Of a stretch of 64,000 bases of DNA, positions 19,021 through 29,771 are shown in pieces. The notes beneath the pieces are model-generated. The model was not told where the DNA came from. It was given only the letters and a program-made list of their open reading frames with translations, and ran no database searches. A program made the translations under genes and the position numbers. Origin of the DNA: Terriglobales bacterium (GTDB lineage Bacteria; Acidobacteriota; Terriglobia; Bryobacterales; Bryobacteraceae); the NCBI GenBank assembly GCA_027485675.1, contig JAIXQP010000030.1, forward strand, positions 62,001 through 126,000, read 5' to 3'. The number at the start of each line of letters is the position of its first letter. Positions within the stretch are counted from its first letter, which is position 1.

Positions 19021-19032
19021 GCCGTGATTATA
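19018..19032 (-). promoter_or_regulatory. Candidate leaderless promoter: TATAAT, six bases, GTG
   Basis: On the minus strand a perfect TATAAT (19032-19027) is followed by six bases and a GTG that opens the frame of the 152-aa hypothetical protein. No -35 match at 16-18 bases. The plus-strand reading of the same segment (TATAGA, 19029-19034) could serve the divergent DUF1549 gene. Confidence 0.5.
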
Positions 19033-19036
19033 GAAT

Positions 19037-21205
19037 ATGGCCATGCGGTTAGCCTTTCTTTTCTTGCTTGCGATGACCGCTTGGGGGCAGAAGAAGTTCT
19101 GGGCCTTCCAGCCGCTCGAGCCGGCCGCGGGGTCGATCGACGAGATTTTGCAGCCGCAGGGGACGCCGGTGGCGGACGGGGTTTGGGCGCGGCGCGTGAG
19201 TTTTTCGCTGACCGGGCTGCCTCCCGCGGGAGAGATTCCCAGAGACCGGAAGGCTTACGTCGATAGTCTTTTGGCGAGCCCGCACTACGGCGAGCGGTGG
19301 GCGCGGCATTGGCTGGACCTGATGCGCTACGCCGAGACCAACGGGCACGAGTTCGATAACGACAAGAGCGATGCGTGGCGCTATCGCGACTACGTGATCC
19401 GGGCGTTGAACAGCGATCTGCCCTACGACCAGTTTGTGCGGGAGCACGTGGCCGGGGACCTGCTGGCGAAGCCGCGCCTGTCGGCGGATGGGAGTTCGCT
19501 CGAGTCGCCGATTGCGACCACGTCGTGGTGGTTCGGGGAGATTCTGAACTCGGCGACGGATTCGGCCAAGTCGCGGGCGGACGCCGTGGATAACCAGATT
19601 GACGTGTTTTCGAAGGCGTTTCTGGGGTTGACGGTGGCGTGCGCGCGATGCCACGACCATAAGTTCGACCCGATTCCGACGGCGGACTACTACGGGCTGG
19701 CCGGGGTGATGCATTCAACCAACGTGCGGGAGGCGGTGATCGATTCGCCGGCGCGCCGGGAGGCGATTGCGGCGAAGCTGGGACCGCGGCCCGAGGCCCG
19801 GGGGGCGAAGCTGGCGCTGCGGCCGGGCGATGAACTCTTTGAGGGATTCGAGAAGTGGCGGGCCGAGGGGCAGGCGATGGCCGTGAGCAATGGCGTGGCG
19901 AGTTCGGCGCCGAGGGAGGGCGTGGGATCGCTAACGTCGGCGAAGTTAAAGATGCCGAAGTTCTACGTGCATGTGCTGCTGCAGGGCACGAAGTACCGGC
20001 GGCCGCGGGTAGGCGAAGGCGACCTGCGGTTGACGCTGGTGGCGGATGATTTCAAGAGCTCGCACTGGTATGCGTCGGGGGTGCCGGGGTTCACGTGGCA
20101 GTCGAAACGGATGACGCTGTCGCACGGGCGGGAGTGGTATTTCGAGTTGGTGGACCGGTCGCGGAGCGGCTACGTAGGCGTGGCGGCGATTGTGATCTCA
20201 GACCATAAGACGCCGCCGGGGATTTTGGAGAACGCCACGTTGGCGGCGCCGGGTTCGGTGCCGGAGCTGCCGGAGTCCACCTTCGCGATGATCAGCAGCG
20301 ATGAGAATCCGCGGAACGTGAAGCTGCATGTGCGGGGGAGCCATCTGGATTTGGGGCCGGAGGTGCCGCGGGGGTTTTTAAAAGTGCTTTCGGCGCAGAG
20401 CCGGGAAGTGGCGGGGAGCGGGCGCCTGGAGTTTGCCGAGTGGCTGACGCAGGACGCGCAGGCGCTGCTGGCGCGAGTGATGGTGAACCGGGTGTGGAAG
20501 CACCATTTCGGCAAGGGGCTGGTGGCGTCGACGGACAACTTCGGGCTGCTGGGGGAGCGTCCGGCGAACCGGGGGCTGCTGGATGCGCTGGCGGCGCGGC
20601 TGATTGCCGGCGGTTGGCGGCTGAAGCCGCTGCACCGGGAGATTCTGCTTTCCGAGGCCTATGCGAAGACGGTGCCGGTGCGGCGCCTGGAGGCCGAGGC
20701 GATTCGGGATGCGATGCTGCAGCTATCCGGGCGGCTGGATGCGAAGCTCTACGGGCCGAGCGTGATGCCGCACATCAGCGCCTATCAGGACGGGCGCGGG
20801 AAGCCGCCTTCGGGGCCGCTGGACGGCGACGGACGGCGGAGCATCTACATCCAAGTGCGGCGGAACTTTTTGACGCCGATGTTCTTGGCCTTCGACCATC
20901 CTCTGCCGATTTCAGCGATTGGGAACCGGACGGCGAGCGTGGTGCCGAGCCAGGCGCTGATGCTACTGAATAACGAATTCGTGCTACAGCAGGCGCGGCT
21001 GTGGGCGCAGCGGACGATGAAGGAGGGCTTGGGGCCGGAGGATCTGGTGACGGCGCTCTACCGGGATGCCTTCGCCCGGGCGCCGAAGGTGACCGAGCAG
21101 ATCGCGGCGCTGGACTATCTGCGCCAGCACGGCGACAACGAAGATTCGCGGGCGGACCTGTGCCACGTTTTGTTCAATACGGCGGAGTTTAGCTATGTTC
21201 AGTAG
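19037..21205 (+). CDS. DUF1549/DUF1553 domain protein
   Basis: 722 residues with a signal peptide (MRLAFLFLLAMTAWGQ). Starts are ATG 19037 or ATG 19043; the second places MRLAF first. The N-terminal DUF1549 shows ARRVSFSLTGLPP, then YGERWARHWLDLMRYAETNGHEFDNDK, and DLPYDQFVREHVAGDLL. A CARCHDHKFDPI motif follows, and the C-terminal DUF1553 has MVNRVWKHHFGKGLV...DNFGLLGERPANRGLLDALA. No cytochrome-c CxxCH domain precedes them, unlike many planctomycete relatives. It is paired with a DUF1501 gene overlapping by 11 bases, the usual partner. The family is abundant in Planctomycetes, Verrucomicrobia and Solibacter; its biochemical role is unproven. Confidence 0.9.
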   Translation: MAMRLAFLFLLAMTAWGQKKFWAFQPLEPAAGSIDEILQPQGTPVADGVWARRVSFSLTGLPPAGEIPRDRKAYVDSLLASPHYGERWARHWLDLMRYAETNGHEFDNDKSDAWRYRDYVIRALNSDLPYDQFVREHVAGDLLAKPRLSADGSSLESPIATTSWWFGEILNSATDSAKSRADAVDNQIDVFSKAFLGLTVACARCHDHKFDPIPTADYYGLAGVMHSTNVREAVIDSPARREAIAAKLGPRPEARGAKLALRPGDELFEGFEKWRAEGQAMAVSNGVASSAPREGVGSLTSAKLKMPKFYVHVLLQGTKYRRPRVGEGDLRLTLVADDFKSSHWYASGVPGFTWQSKRMTLSHGREWYFELVDRSRSGYVGVAAIVISDHKTPPGILENATLAAPGSVPELPESTFAMISSDENPRNVKLHVRGSHLDLGPEVPRGFLKVLSAQSREVAGSGRLEFAEWLTQDAQALLARVMVNRVWKHHFGKGLVASTDNFGLLGERPANRGLLDALAARLIAGGWRLKPLHREILLSEAYAKTVPVRRLEAEAIRDAMLQLSGRLDAKLYGPSVMPHISAYQDGRGKPPSGPLDGDGRRSIYIQVRRNFLTPMFLAFDHPLPISAIGNRTASVVPSQALMLLNNEFVLQQARLWAQRTMKEGLGPEDLVTALYRDAFARAPKVTEQIAALDYLRQHGDNEDSRADLCHVLFNTAEFSYVQ

Positions 21206-22514
21206 GCGGCAGTTTTTGGCGATGGCGCTGGGGGCGCCGCACTTCGCGGCGAAGGCGAAGTCCGTGATTTTCCTTTTCATGGACGGGGGCCCTTCGCAGA
21301 TGGACACCTTCGACCCGAAGCCGCGGCTGAACGCCGAGGACGGCAAGGCGCTGCCGTTCCGGCCGCCGACGACGGTGTTCAACATCTCCGATAAGGTTCT
21401 GGGTTCGCCGTTTGCGTTTAAGCGCTACGGGCAATCGGGCACGCCGGTGAGCGAGTTGTTTCCGGAGACGGCGACGTGCGTCGATGACCTGTGCGTGATC
21501 CGGAGCATGGTGGCGGACCACTCCGAACACACGGCGGCGAACTACTTCATGCACTCGGGCAGCGGCTTTCAGGGGCGGCCAAGCATGGGGGCTTGGGTCA
21601 ACTACGGGCTAGGGAGCGAGAGCAAGAATCTGCCGGGGTTCGTGGTGCTGGAGGCGGGGTTGATTCCGCCGGGGGGCCTCGACTGCTTTGGGTCGGGGTT
21701 TCTGCCGGCGAGTTACCAGGGGACGATCTTCAAGCGCGGAGCGACGCCGATTGCGGACCTGCAGCCGCCGCCGGCCGAGCGGCCGAAGCAGAAAGACAAG
21801 CTCGCGCTGCTGGCGCAGTTGAATAGCGGCTTTGGCGGGTCGAGCGAGGTGGACGCGTTCATCAAGAACTACGAACTGGCGTTTCGGATGCAGGCGGCGG
21901 TGCCGGAGCTGTTGGATTTAACGGGGGAGAGCGAGGCGACGAAGAAGCTCTACGGGATGGACGAGGAGATTACGGCGGAGTTCGGCCGGGAGTGTTTGCT
22001 GGCGCGGCGGTTGGTGGAAATGGGCGTGCGGTTTGTGGAGCTGCTAACGCCGGCGCGGCCGGGGCTCGACCGGTGGGATCAGCATAGCGGGATTGAGAAC
22101 GGGCATCGGATCAACGCACGGAGCGTGGATAAGCCGATTGCGGGGTTGCTGAAGGATTTGAAGGCGCGAGGGATGTTGCAGGATACGCTGGTGATTTGGG
22201 GCGGCGAGTTTGGGCGGACGCCGTGCGCGCAGATCCCGGACAACGGGGATCGGAGCCGCGTGGGGCGGGACCATAACCCGTACGGCTTCACGATGTGGAT
22301 GGCGGGCGGCGGGGTGAAGGGCGGCATGGTGTACGGGGCGACGGATGAGTATGGCTACTTTGCCGTCGAGAACAAAGTGCACGTGCATGACCTGCATGCG
22401 ACGATGCTGCATCTGCTGGGCCTGGACCATAAGCGGCTCACCTACCGCTACTCGGGGCGGGATATGCGGCTGACCGATGTGCACGGAAACGTGGTGAAGG
22501 AGATTCTCGGGTAA
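21195..22514 (+). CDS. DUF1501 domain protein
   Basis: 439 residues. The start FSRRQFLAMALGAPHFAA is a twin-arginine-type signal. The fold is related to the alkaline phosphatase/sulfatase superfamily (DUF1501): IFLFMDGGPSQMDTFDPKP, MVADHSEHTAANYFMHSG, GGEFGRTPC, and GRDHNPYGFTMWMAGGGVKGG. The gene overlaps the DUF1549/DUF1553 gene by 11 bases, so the two exported proteins are made together. Function is unknown; the partnership is the main clue. Confidence 0.9.
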   Translation: MFSRRQFLAMALGAPHFAAKAKSVIFLFMDGGPSQMDTFDPKPRLNAEDGKALPFRPPTTVFNISDKVLGSPFAFKRYGQSGTPVSELFPETATCVDDLCVIRSMVADHSEHTAANYFMHSGSGFQGRPSMGAWVNYGLGSESKNLPGFVVLEAGLIPPGGLDCFGSGFLPASYQGTIFKRGATPIADLQPPPAERPKQKDKLALLAQLNSGFGGSSEVDAFIKNYELAFRMQAAVPELLDLTGESEATKKLYGMDEEITAEFGRECLLARRLVEMGVRFVELLTPARPGLDRWDQHSGIENGHRINARSVDKPIAGLLKDLKARGMLQDTLVIWGGEFGRTPCAQIPDNGDRSRVGRDHNPYGFTMWMAGGGVKGGMVYGATDEYGYFAVENKVHVHDLHATMLHLLGLDHKRLTYRYSGRDMRLTDVHGNVVKEILG

Positions 22515-22526
22515 ACTAGGAGGTTC

Positions 22527-23630
22527 ATGCTTTGTGCCGGAATTGTGGGCCTACCGAACGTAGGCAAGAGTACCCTGTTTAACGCGTTGACCCAGAGCCG
22601 GAAGGCGATGGCGGCCAACTATCGCTTCTGCACGATTGAGCCGAATAACGGCGTCGTCACCGTGCCGGATGAGCGGCTGGAGGTGCTGTCGAAGATCAGC
22701 GGCTCGCAGAAGCTCGTGCCGAGCGTCTTTGAGTTTGTGGATATCGCCGGCCTCGTGAAGGGCGCGAGCCAGGGCGAGGGATTGGGCAACCAGTTTCTGG
22801 GCCATATCCGCGAAGTGGACGCGATTGTGCAGGTGGTGCGGTGTTTTGAAAACTCCGACATTGAGCACGTGATGGATACGGTGGACCCGATCCGGGACAT
22901 CGAGGTTATCGATACGGAGCTGATTCTGGCCGACCTTGAGAGCGTGCAGAAGCGGCGGCAGCGGAATGCGAAGGCGGCGAAGTCCGGCGATAAGAAGGCC
23001 GCGGCGGAGTTGGAGCTGCTGGACCGGTTGGAGCCGCATTTGAGTTCCGGGAAGCATGCGTTTTCGCTTGAGACGACGGCGGAAGAGAAGGCGCTGATGA
23101 AGCCGCTGTTTTTGCTGACGTACAAGCCGACGCTGTTTGCGTGTAACGTGGCCGAGGGCGACCTGGCGAATCCGGACGCGAATCCGTGGGTGGGCAAGGT
23201 GCGGGAGTTGGCGGCGAAGCACCATGGGTGTGAAGTGGTGGTGGTTTCGGCGGAGATTGAGGCGGAGTTGATGAACCTTTCGCCGGAGGAACGGGCGGAG
23301 TATTTGGAGAGCCTGGGCGTGAAGGAGGGGGGCGCGGGGAGCCTCATTCGGGCCGCTTACCATTTGCTGGGGCTGCGGACGTACCTGACGACGGGCGAGA
23401 AGGAGACGCGGGCGTGGACGATTCGGGCTGGGGATAAGGCGCCGCAGGCGGCGGGCGTGATCCACTCGGATTTTGAGAAGGCGTTTATTTCGGCGGAGAC
23501 GATTGCGTATGCCGATTTGGTGGAGTTGGGGAGTTTTGCCGCAGCTCGCGCGGTGGGCAAGCTGCGGACCGAAGGGAAAGAGTACGTCGTGCAGGATGGC
23601 GACGTGATGGAGTTTAAGACCTTCGTCTAG
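22527..23630 (+). CDS. ychF: Redox-regulated ATPase/GTPase YchF (Obg-related)
   Basis: 367 residues, the standard length. Universally conserved ribosome-associated P-loop ATPase. Walker A is GIVGLPNVGKST (residues 5-16), the switch region DIAGLVKGASQGEGLGNQFL, and the base-recognition region CNVAEGDL. The family-typical coiled-coil insertion (QKRRQRNAKAAKSGDKKAAAELE) and the C-terminal TGS domain (RAWTIRAGDKAPQAAGVIHSDFEKAFI) are intact. AGGAGG ends only three bases before the ATG. It follows DUF1501 by 12 bases. Confidence 0.97.
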   Translation: MLCAGIVGLPNVGKSTLFNALTQSRKAMAANYRFCTIEPNNGVVTVPDERLEVLSKISGSQKLVPSVFEFVDIAGLVKGASQGEGLGNQFLGHIREVDAIVQVVRCFENSDIEHVMDTVDPIRDIEVIDTELILADLESVQKRRQRNAKAAKSGDKKAAAELELLDRLEPHLSSGKHAFSLETTAEEKALMKPLFLLTYKPTLFACNVAEGDLANPDANPWVGKVRELAAKHHGCEVVVVSAEIEAELMNLSPEERAEYLESLGVKEGGAGSLIRAAYHLLGLRTYLTTGEKETRAWTIRAGDKAPQAAGVIHSDFEKAFISAETIAYADLVELGSFAAARAVGKLRTEGKEYVVQDGDVMEFKTFV

Positions 23631-23638
23631 CTCGAAGC

Positions 23639-24226
23639 ATGAAGATTGGGCTGGTCCTTGGTCTGTTCGTGATTTTTGGCCGTCCGGCTGGGGCGCAGGA
23701 GACTGGTCCACCAGAGATCAAACGATACGATGCCCAGCATCCTCCGCGCTTTGAAGAGTTCCCGGCCACTGAGACTTGGAACCCGCCTTCCAAGCCGTTA
23801 AAGCTGGCGAGCCCGTCGGAGCGATTATTCAAAACCCGGCTAACGGAAGCCTCGAAGGAGAAACCGAATTTCGCCGGCCATTATAGACTGACTGACTGGG
23901 GGTGTGGCTCCAACTGCTCGGCCAGCGCGCTGATCGACCTGAATACAGGGGAGGTCTTCCCGCCACCTCTGGCGAGGCCGCACAAAACGGGGTGGGATCG
24001 TTGGATTTCGTGCGTGTCGTCGTTTGAAGGTACCGGGACGGAGATTAGGCTCGACAGCCGCCTGACGATCATTCGATGCGGAATGAACTATTCGGAGGAG
24101 CTGCAGAAGAACCTGCCCGACACCTACTACTTCGTCTGGGAGAGTAATCGTTTTCGGCAGCTGCTCAAGATTCCGGGATTGCCTCCGCCTGCAAAGCGAC
24201 GTGGCGAAGGCCGCCAAAGGGACTAA
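23639..24226 (+). CDS. Exported hypothetical protein, 195 aa
   Basis: Signal peptide (MKIGLVLGLFVIFGRPAGAQ) followed by a small beta-rich domain. A characteristic segment, NFAGHYRLTDWGCGSNCSASALIDL, occurs in exported proteins of unknown function that I have met in Acidobacteria and Proteobacteria; the paired cysteines may form a disulfide. The start lies 8 bases after the ychF stop. The stop interlocks with that of the convergent mqnE gene (CTAA, 24223-24226). Confidence 0.75.
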   Translation: MKIGLVLGLFVIFGRPAGAQETGPPEIKRYDAQHPPRFEEFPATETWNPPSKPLKLASPSERLFKTRLTEASKEKPNFAGHYRLTDWGCGSNCSASALIDLNTGEVFPPPLARPHKTGWDRWISCVSSFEGTGTEIRLDSRLTIIRCGMNYSEELQKNLPDTYYFVWESNRFRQLLKIPGLPPPAKRRGEGRQRD

Positions 24227-25337
24227 GTCAGAATCGTGAACGCCGTCTCCGTGCGGACCACCGGGCGATAGAGCGTATCCCGTTCAAACGGCTGCCGGCC
24301 GGCTTCGCGGATCAGGCGGAGGAGGTCGCCGCGGCGGAGGTTCTGGCTCGTTGTGGCGCCGGCGTCGTGGTAGATCTTTTCCTCGACTACCGTGCCGTCA
24401 ATGTCATTCGCGCCGAAACGCTGGGCGATCTGGGCGATCGCTTCCGACATCATCACCCAGTAGGCCTTGATGTGCGGGATGTTGTCGAGCATCAGGCGGG
24501 AGACGGCGATGTTGCGGATGTCGTCGAAGCCGGTCGTCGTCGGCAGGTGCGACATGGCCGTGTTGGCCGGGTGGAAGGCCAAGGGAATAAACGTCTGGAA
24601 GCCGCCAGTCTCGTCCTGGAGTTCGCGGAGCTTGATGAGATGGTCGACGCGGTCCGCCTCCGTTTCAATGTGGCCGTAGAGCATCGTGCAGTTCGACTTC
24701 AGGCCGAGCTTGTGCGATTCGCGGGCGATTTCGAGCCATTCGCCGCCGTCGATCTTGTGATCGCAGATCACGCGGCGGATGCGCTCACTGAAGATCTCGG
24801 CGCCGCCGCCGGGCTGGGAGTCGATGCCGGCCGCCATCAGGCGCTCGAGCACCTCGCGGTTGGAGATCTTCATGCGCTTCGAGAAATAGGAGATCTCCAC
24901 CATCGTGAAGGCCTTCAGATGCACCTGCGGATAGCGCTCCTTGAGGCCGCGGATCATCTCGCAGTACCAGTCGAGGGTGAGTTCGGGATGGAGACCGCCG
25001 ACGATGTGGAACTCGCTGACCGCTTCCGTGTAGCCTTCACCGGCGCGGTGCCAGACCTCTTCGAGCGACATGGTGTAGCCGTTGGGGTCCTTGGCCTTCT
25101 TGCCGAAGGCGCAGAGGCGACAGGAAGCGGTGCAGACGTCGGTGGGGTTGATGTGGCGGTTGACGTTGAAGTAGGTCAGATCGCCGTGCATGCGCTCGCG
25201 GACGAGATTGGCGAGGTAGCCGACGCCGAGGATATCGGGGGTCTGGTAGAGGAGCAGGCCGTCGTCAAACGACAGGCGGCGCTCCGTCTGGACTTTTTCG
25301 AGAACCGGCAACAGGCGGGCATCTTCAAAACGCGGAA

Positions 25338-25341
<4 letters not shown>
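24223..25341 (-). CDS. mqnE: Aminodeoxyfutalosine synthase (radical SAM)
   Basis: 372 residues from the ATG at 25341, which overlaps the upstream mqnP stop (ATGA). A much longer open frame continues upstream but is only the antisense/offset frame of mqnP. Radical SAM enzyme that joins 3-(1-carboxyvinyloxy)benzoate and SAM to give 6-amino-6-deoxyfutalosine in the futalosine route to menaquinone. The [4Fe-4S] motif is C70-x3-C74-x2-C77 (CTASCRLC). Also typical: SEFHIVGGLHPELTLDWY, GGGAEIF, and AYWVMM. Together with mqnP this shows menaquinone is made by the futalosine pathway. Confidence 0.94.
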
Positions 25342-26219
<878 letters not shown>

Positions 26220-26240
26220 TCTGCGTTACCATTTTACTGG

Positions 26241-26702
26241 ATGCTCGCCAGATCATTTTTGCTGCTGTTTGTCGTCAGTTTCCTTGGATGCTACCAGAGC
26301 CCGCGGAAGACGGTCACGACCGACGATTACCACCTTCGCGATGTGAAGCTGCCCAGTGGGGCAGTTTTGAAGGTGGAAACGATGTCGAAGATGGCCGATG
26401 TGATGCGGGGGATGATGTTCCGGGATCATCTGGCGCCAGACCGCGGCATGCTGTTTATCCACGGGGAACCGGGACTGTATCCGTACTGGATGTACCAGGT
26501 GCGGATTCCGCTCGATATCGTCTGGATTGACCGCTACAAGATTGTGACCGAGATTTCGCCGCGGACTCCGCCCTGCCCCAGCGAAAAAAGCTCCGAGTGT
26601 CCGAAATTTGGTGGCTCACGGACGTCCCTCTACGTTCTCGAAATGGCCGCCGGGGAAGCGGAGAAGAATAAATTGCAAGTTGGCGACAGGATCGATTTTT
26701 AA
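26241..26702 (+). CDS. DUF192 lipoprotein
   Basis: 153 residues from ATG 26241; an upstream open frame is an antisense shadow of mqnP. A hydrophobic leader ends in a lipobox (SFLGC, Cys17), so the mature protein should be lipid-anchored. The DUF192 core follows: [31 protein letters not shown], then [24 protein letters not shown], and GDRIDF at the end. The role of the family is unknown. There is no Shine-Dalgarno sequence; TACCAT lies eight bases upstream. The stop is two bases before larB. Confidence 0.88.
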   Translation: MLARSFLLLFVVSFLGCYQSPRKTVTTDDYHLRDVKLPSGAVLKVETMSKMADVMRGMMFRDHLAPDRGMLFIHGEPGLYPYWMYQVRIPLDIVWIDRYKIVTEISPRTPPCPSEKSSECPKFGGSRTSLYVLEMAAGEAEKNKLQVGDRIDF

Positions 26703-26704
26703 TT

Positions 26705-27451
26705 ATGGACCATAACTTATTGAGGGACCTGCTCGAGCAGGTGAGAGATGGCCGCACGGATGTCGGAGCAGCAGCCGAACGGTTGCGGCACCTGCCGTTT
26801 GAAGATTTGGGCTTTGCGAAGGTGGACCACCACCGGGCGCTGCGGCATGGCGTTCCGGAGGTGATCTTCGGTTTGGGTAAGGCGCCGGAGCACGTGGTGG
26901 ATATCGCCAAGAAGCTGCAGGAGAAGGCGAGCAATCTGCTGATCACGCGGACGACGAAGGAGTGCGCCGCAATGGTGCTCGAAGCCATTCCGGACGCGGA
27001 GTATTTCCCGCTTTCGGGGTGTATCCGGGTGTGGAAAGACAAGACGATTTTCGGCCGGGGCAAGGTGGGCATTGTCTGCGCGGGCACGAGCGACATCCCG
27101 GTGGCCGAAGAGGCGCGGGTGACGGCCGAGGTGATGGGTAACGAGGTCTTCTCGATCTATGACGTGGGCGTGGCGGGCATCCACCGGCTGATGAGCAACC
27201 GGGAGAAGCTGATGGAGGCCAAGGTGCTCGTGGTTTGCGCGGGCATGGAGGGGGCGCTGCCTTCGGCGATTGGCGGATTGGTGAGCGTGCCGGTGATCGC
27301 GGTGCCGACTTCGGTGGGTTATGGCGCGGCGTTTCATGGCCTGGCGGCGATGTTGGGGATGTTGACCAGTTGCGCGAGCAACGTGACCGTCGTGAACATC
27401 GACAACGGGTTCGGCGGCGCCTATGTCGCCAGCCTGATCAACCGGCCCTAG
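26705..27451 (+). CDS. larB: Nickel pincer cofactor biosynthesis protein LarB
   Basis: 248 residues. LarB carboxylates nicotinic acid adenine dinucleotide to start synthesis of the nickel-pincer nucleotide used by lactate racemase and relatives; it resembles PurE (AIR carboxylase) at its C-terminus. Visible marks: [67 protein letters not shown], and NGFGGAYVA. The N-terminal helical part is normal. larC and larE are not adjacent here. It begins two bases after the DUF192 stop with no ribosome site, suggesting reinitiation. Its stop interlocks with a convergent stop (CTAG, 27448-27451). Confidence 0.93.
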   Translation: MDHNLLRDLLEQVRDGRTDVGAAAERLRHLPFEDLGFAKVDHHRALRHGVPEVIFGLGKAPEHVVDIAKKLQEKASNLLITRTTKECAAMVLEAIPDAEYFPLSGCIRVWKDKTIFGRGKVGIVCAGTSDIPVAEEARVTAEVMGNEVFSIYDVGVAGIHRLMSNREKLMEAKVLVVCAGMEGALPSAIGGLVSVPVIAVPTSVGYGAAFHGLAAMLGMLTSCASNVTVVNIDNGFGGAYVASLINRP

Positions 27452-27804
27452 GCGACCGGTTCGAGGGCGACGTAGAGGCCGAAGCGCGGTTCGAGCGAAC
27501 CACGGCCCCAGCGATTGACCGTCCAGCGGACCCGCAGGAAACGTACCAGCGGGTCCGCCGGGAGTTCGAACAAGAGAGCCGTGGTGCCGACGTAGAACTT
27601 CTGCGGGAAGGCGGCGAGGGGCGGCGTGAGCCAGGTGGCGCCGTCGGGGGAGCCTTCAAGGACGAGATCGAGCGACTCCTGCTCGACGATGGCGGTGATG
27701 CCGAGCGTCAATTGAGCGGTGCGCCAACCCTCCTCAATCGGGGTTGCGGGCGAGGCGCCATTGGACCGGACGACCGTTTCCGGCAGCAAGAACAGCGGAG
27801 CCAT
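27448..27804 (-). CDS. Hypothetical protein, 118 aa
   Basis: Small protein with predicted beta strands ([23 protein letters not shown], then [14 protein letters not shown]). The pattern resembles a jelly-roll-like sheet as in phage or adhesin accessory domains, but I do not recognise a family. It lies eight bases after the RodZ-like gene stop, so the two are likely co-transcribed. Its stop TAG forms CTAG with the larB stop. Confidence 0.6.
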   Translation of the reverse strand: MAPLFLLPETVVRSNGASPATPIEEGWRTAQLTLGITAIVEQESLDLVLEGSPDGATWLTPPLAAFPQKFYVGTTALLFELPADPLVRFLRVRWTVNRWGRGSLEPRFGLYVALEPVA

Positions 27805-27812
27805 GCCGGGAA

Positions 27813-28700
27813 CTAGACTTCTCCGGCCGGTTTCGGGGGGGTGGCGCGATTGGGTTCGAGAATCTCGACCTGGTCCTTGGTGAGACGCACCACCCGCACC
27901 TGACCGCGGGGACCGATGGGGCCGATGTCGCGGCCGGCCTTCTGCACCGTGATGCCACCGGCATTGCCGACCACCATCCGCGCCGTCTCCGACGTGCTCA
28001 TGGTCTGGGTCTGGCCGGGTTCGAGGACGCCCATGAAGATGCGCTTGCCGTCGGCGGTCACTTCAATCCAGGTCTTTTCCGTGGCGGCGATGTTCAGCGA
28101 CATGACGCCTTCGACAACGGCTTTGTTCTCCGGCGCGGCGGCGGTGGTGACCGGGGTGACGGCGGGTTCCTCGGGAGCGGGCGTGGGGCGCGGCTGGGCG
28201 GGGACGACGGGTTGCAGCGCGGGACGGTCCGCGGCGACCGGGGCTTTCTGTGCCTCCGCACCGCGCAGGTTGTCCCAGAGGAGCGAGACGAGGCCGCCGC
28301 CGGCGATCAGGATCACCAACGAAGCAACGGCTAAACCGGTCCGTCCATCAAAAAACGAGGAATGGCGCTCGGTGACCGGCGCGATGGAGATCAACTTTTT
28401 CTCTTCGAGCAGTTTGGCGCGGGGATCCCGGGCGGCGCTGATGGCTTCGAGGTCGACGAGGGGATCGCGCTTTAAAACCGCGGCGTACTCGTTTTCAAAC
28501 TTGTGGCCGTCCAATCCGAGCGCCTGCGCGTACTGCCGCACGAAGCTGCGATTGAAAAAGCCGCCGGGGAGTTGATCCCACTGTTCGGCCTCAATCGCTT
28601 CCAAATATCGAGAACCGATTCGCAAATCCTCAGAGATCGGGCGGATCTCCTTACCTTGCCGAAGCCGCTCTTCTCGTAATCGCTGCCCAAGACTTGCCAT
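27813..28700 (-). CDS. RodZ-like membrane protein with N-terminal HTH
   Basis: 295 residues. Residues 1-75 form an HTH_25 domain (LGQRLREERLRQGKEI, DLRIGSRYLEAIEAEQWDQLPGGFFNR, FVRQYAQALGLD). A single membrane helix lies near residue 130 (LAVASLVILIAGGGLVSLLW), then a Pro/Ala/Glu linker and a C-terminal DUF4115-like beta domain (KTWIEVTADGKRIFMGVLEPGQTQTM). This is the layout of RodZ, which ties MreB to the envelope; in Acidobacteria such proteins are rarely studied. No mre genes are adjacent. Shares a short divergent promoter region with the GT2 gene. Confidence 0.85.
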   Translation of the reverse strand: MASLGQRLREERLRQGKEIRPISEDLRIGSRYLEAIEAEQWDQLPGGFFNRSFVRQYAQALGLDGHKFENEYAAVLKRDPLVDLEAISAARDPRAKLLEEKKLISIAPVTERHSSFFDGRTGLAVASLVILIAGGGLVSLLWDNLRGAEAQKAPVAADRPALQPVVPAQPRPTPAPEEPAVTPVTTAAAPENKAVVEGVMSLNIAATEKTWIEVTADGKRIFMGVLEPGQTQTMSTSETARMVVGNAGGITVQKAGRDIGPIGPRGQVRVVRLTKDQVEILEPNRATPPKPAGEV

Positions 28701-28724
28701 AGAACCAGATATCTCTAACCAGCC

Positions 28725-28739
28725 TATAATATACCATTG
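28725..28739 (+). promoter_or_regulatory. Candidate leaderless promoter: TATAAT, six bases, TTG
   Basis: A perfect TATAAT (28725-28730), then atacca, then the TTG at 28737 that opens the GT2 frame. The predicted transcription start is the first base of the TTG. There is no -35 match and no Shine-Dalgarno. An in-frame ATG at 28761 would leave a 24-base leader, also without a ribosome site. Confidence 0.55.
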
Positions 28740-29771
28740 TCAACCGAAGTCCCAGTACCAATGGCGACTGTGATTGTCGTCAATTGGAATCGCCGCGAGT
28801 TCTTGCGGGAGTGCCTTGTATCTATAGGAAACCAGGTCACTTACGCCGGCGCCGCGTTCCCTTGCGAGATCCTCGTCGTGGATAACGGCTCCGTAGACGG
28901 CTCGGCGGAGATGGTGGCCGGCGAATTTCCGGCGGTCCGTTTGATCCGGAATCCCTCAAATAGGGGATTTTGCGCCGCCAACAACCAGGGGATTGCGGCG
29001 GCGCGAGCACCCCGGATTGCGTTGCTCAACAATGACGCCGCCGCGGAGCCGCGCTGGCTGGCGGCGTTGACGGCGGCGCACGACCGGAGCGAGACCACGG
29101 GCATGGCCGCCAGCAAAATTTTGCAGTACGAAGCGCCGGGGCGGATTGATAAGGCGGGTCACATTCTCTATCTCGACGGGCAAAACCGGGGCCGGGGTAC
29201 GGGGGAAGCGGACCGGGGCCAGTATGACGGTCCGCTGCAGATTGGGTGGCCGGATGGCTGCGCGGCCATGTATCGTAAAGCGATGCTCGATCAGATTGGC
29301 GGGTTCGATGAGGACCTGTTCGCCTACGCCGATGACGCCGAACTGGGCCTGCGTGCCCGGATTGCGGGATGGGAGTGTGCGTATGCGCCGGAAGCCGTTG
29401 TTCGCCACCGCCGGGGGGCCACCTTGGGACAAGGCAATCCGCGCCGCGTGTTTCTGATTGAACGGAACCGGATCCTGCTGGCCGCGAAGCTGTTTCCCTG
29501 GCGGCTACTGCTGTTGAACCCCTACTACTTTCTCCGGCGGCTGTGCGCCGCGGCCGGGCAGCCGGGCGATCTGGCGGCTTTCCCCGGTTGGCGGGGCAAG
29601 CTGAGCTTGGCGGCGGCGATCGTCCGGGCGGACCTGGCCGCGCTGTGGCTGCTGCCCCGCTTTCTGGCCAAGCGGAGCGCAATCCGGCGCATCGCCCGGC
29701 TCCGGGGCCGCGAGTTGGCCGAACTGTTGCGGCGAGAGGCGCCCGAACCGGCGGCAATGTACGGCCAATGA
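28737..29771 (+). CDS. Glycosyltransferase family 2
   Basis: 344 residues from TTG 28737; ATG 28761 is the alternative. GT2 marks: ATVIVVNWNRREFLRECLVSI, EILVVDNGSVDGSAEMV, NRGFCAANNQGIAAARAP, LLNNDAAAEPRWL, and GGFDEDLFAYADDAELGLRARIAGW. A hydrophobic stretch near residue 245 (LLLLNPYYFLRRL) may contact the membrane. It is similar to rhamnosyltransferase-type enzymes of surface polysaccharides. The stop overlaps the next gene's start (ATGA at 29768), opening a three-gene glycan/methyltransferase operon. Confidence 0.9.
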   Translation: MSTEVPVPMATVIVVNWNRREFLRECLVSIGNQVTYAGAAFPCEILVVDNGSVDGSAEMVAGEFPAVRLIRNPSNRGFCAANNQGIAAARAPRIALLNNDAAAEPRWLAALTAAHDRSETTGMAASKILQYEAPGRIDKAGHILYLDGQNRGRGTGEADRGQYDGPLQIGWPDGCAAMYRKAMLDQIGGFDEDLFAYADDAELGLRARIAGWECAYAPEAVVRHRRGATLGQGNPRRVFLIERNRILLAAKLFPWRLLLLNPYYFLRRLCAAAGQPGDLAAFPGWRGKLSLAAAIVRADLAALWLLPRFLAKRSAIRRIARLRGRELAELLRREAPEPAAMYGQ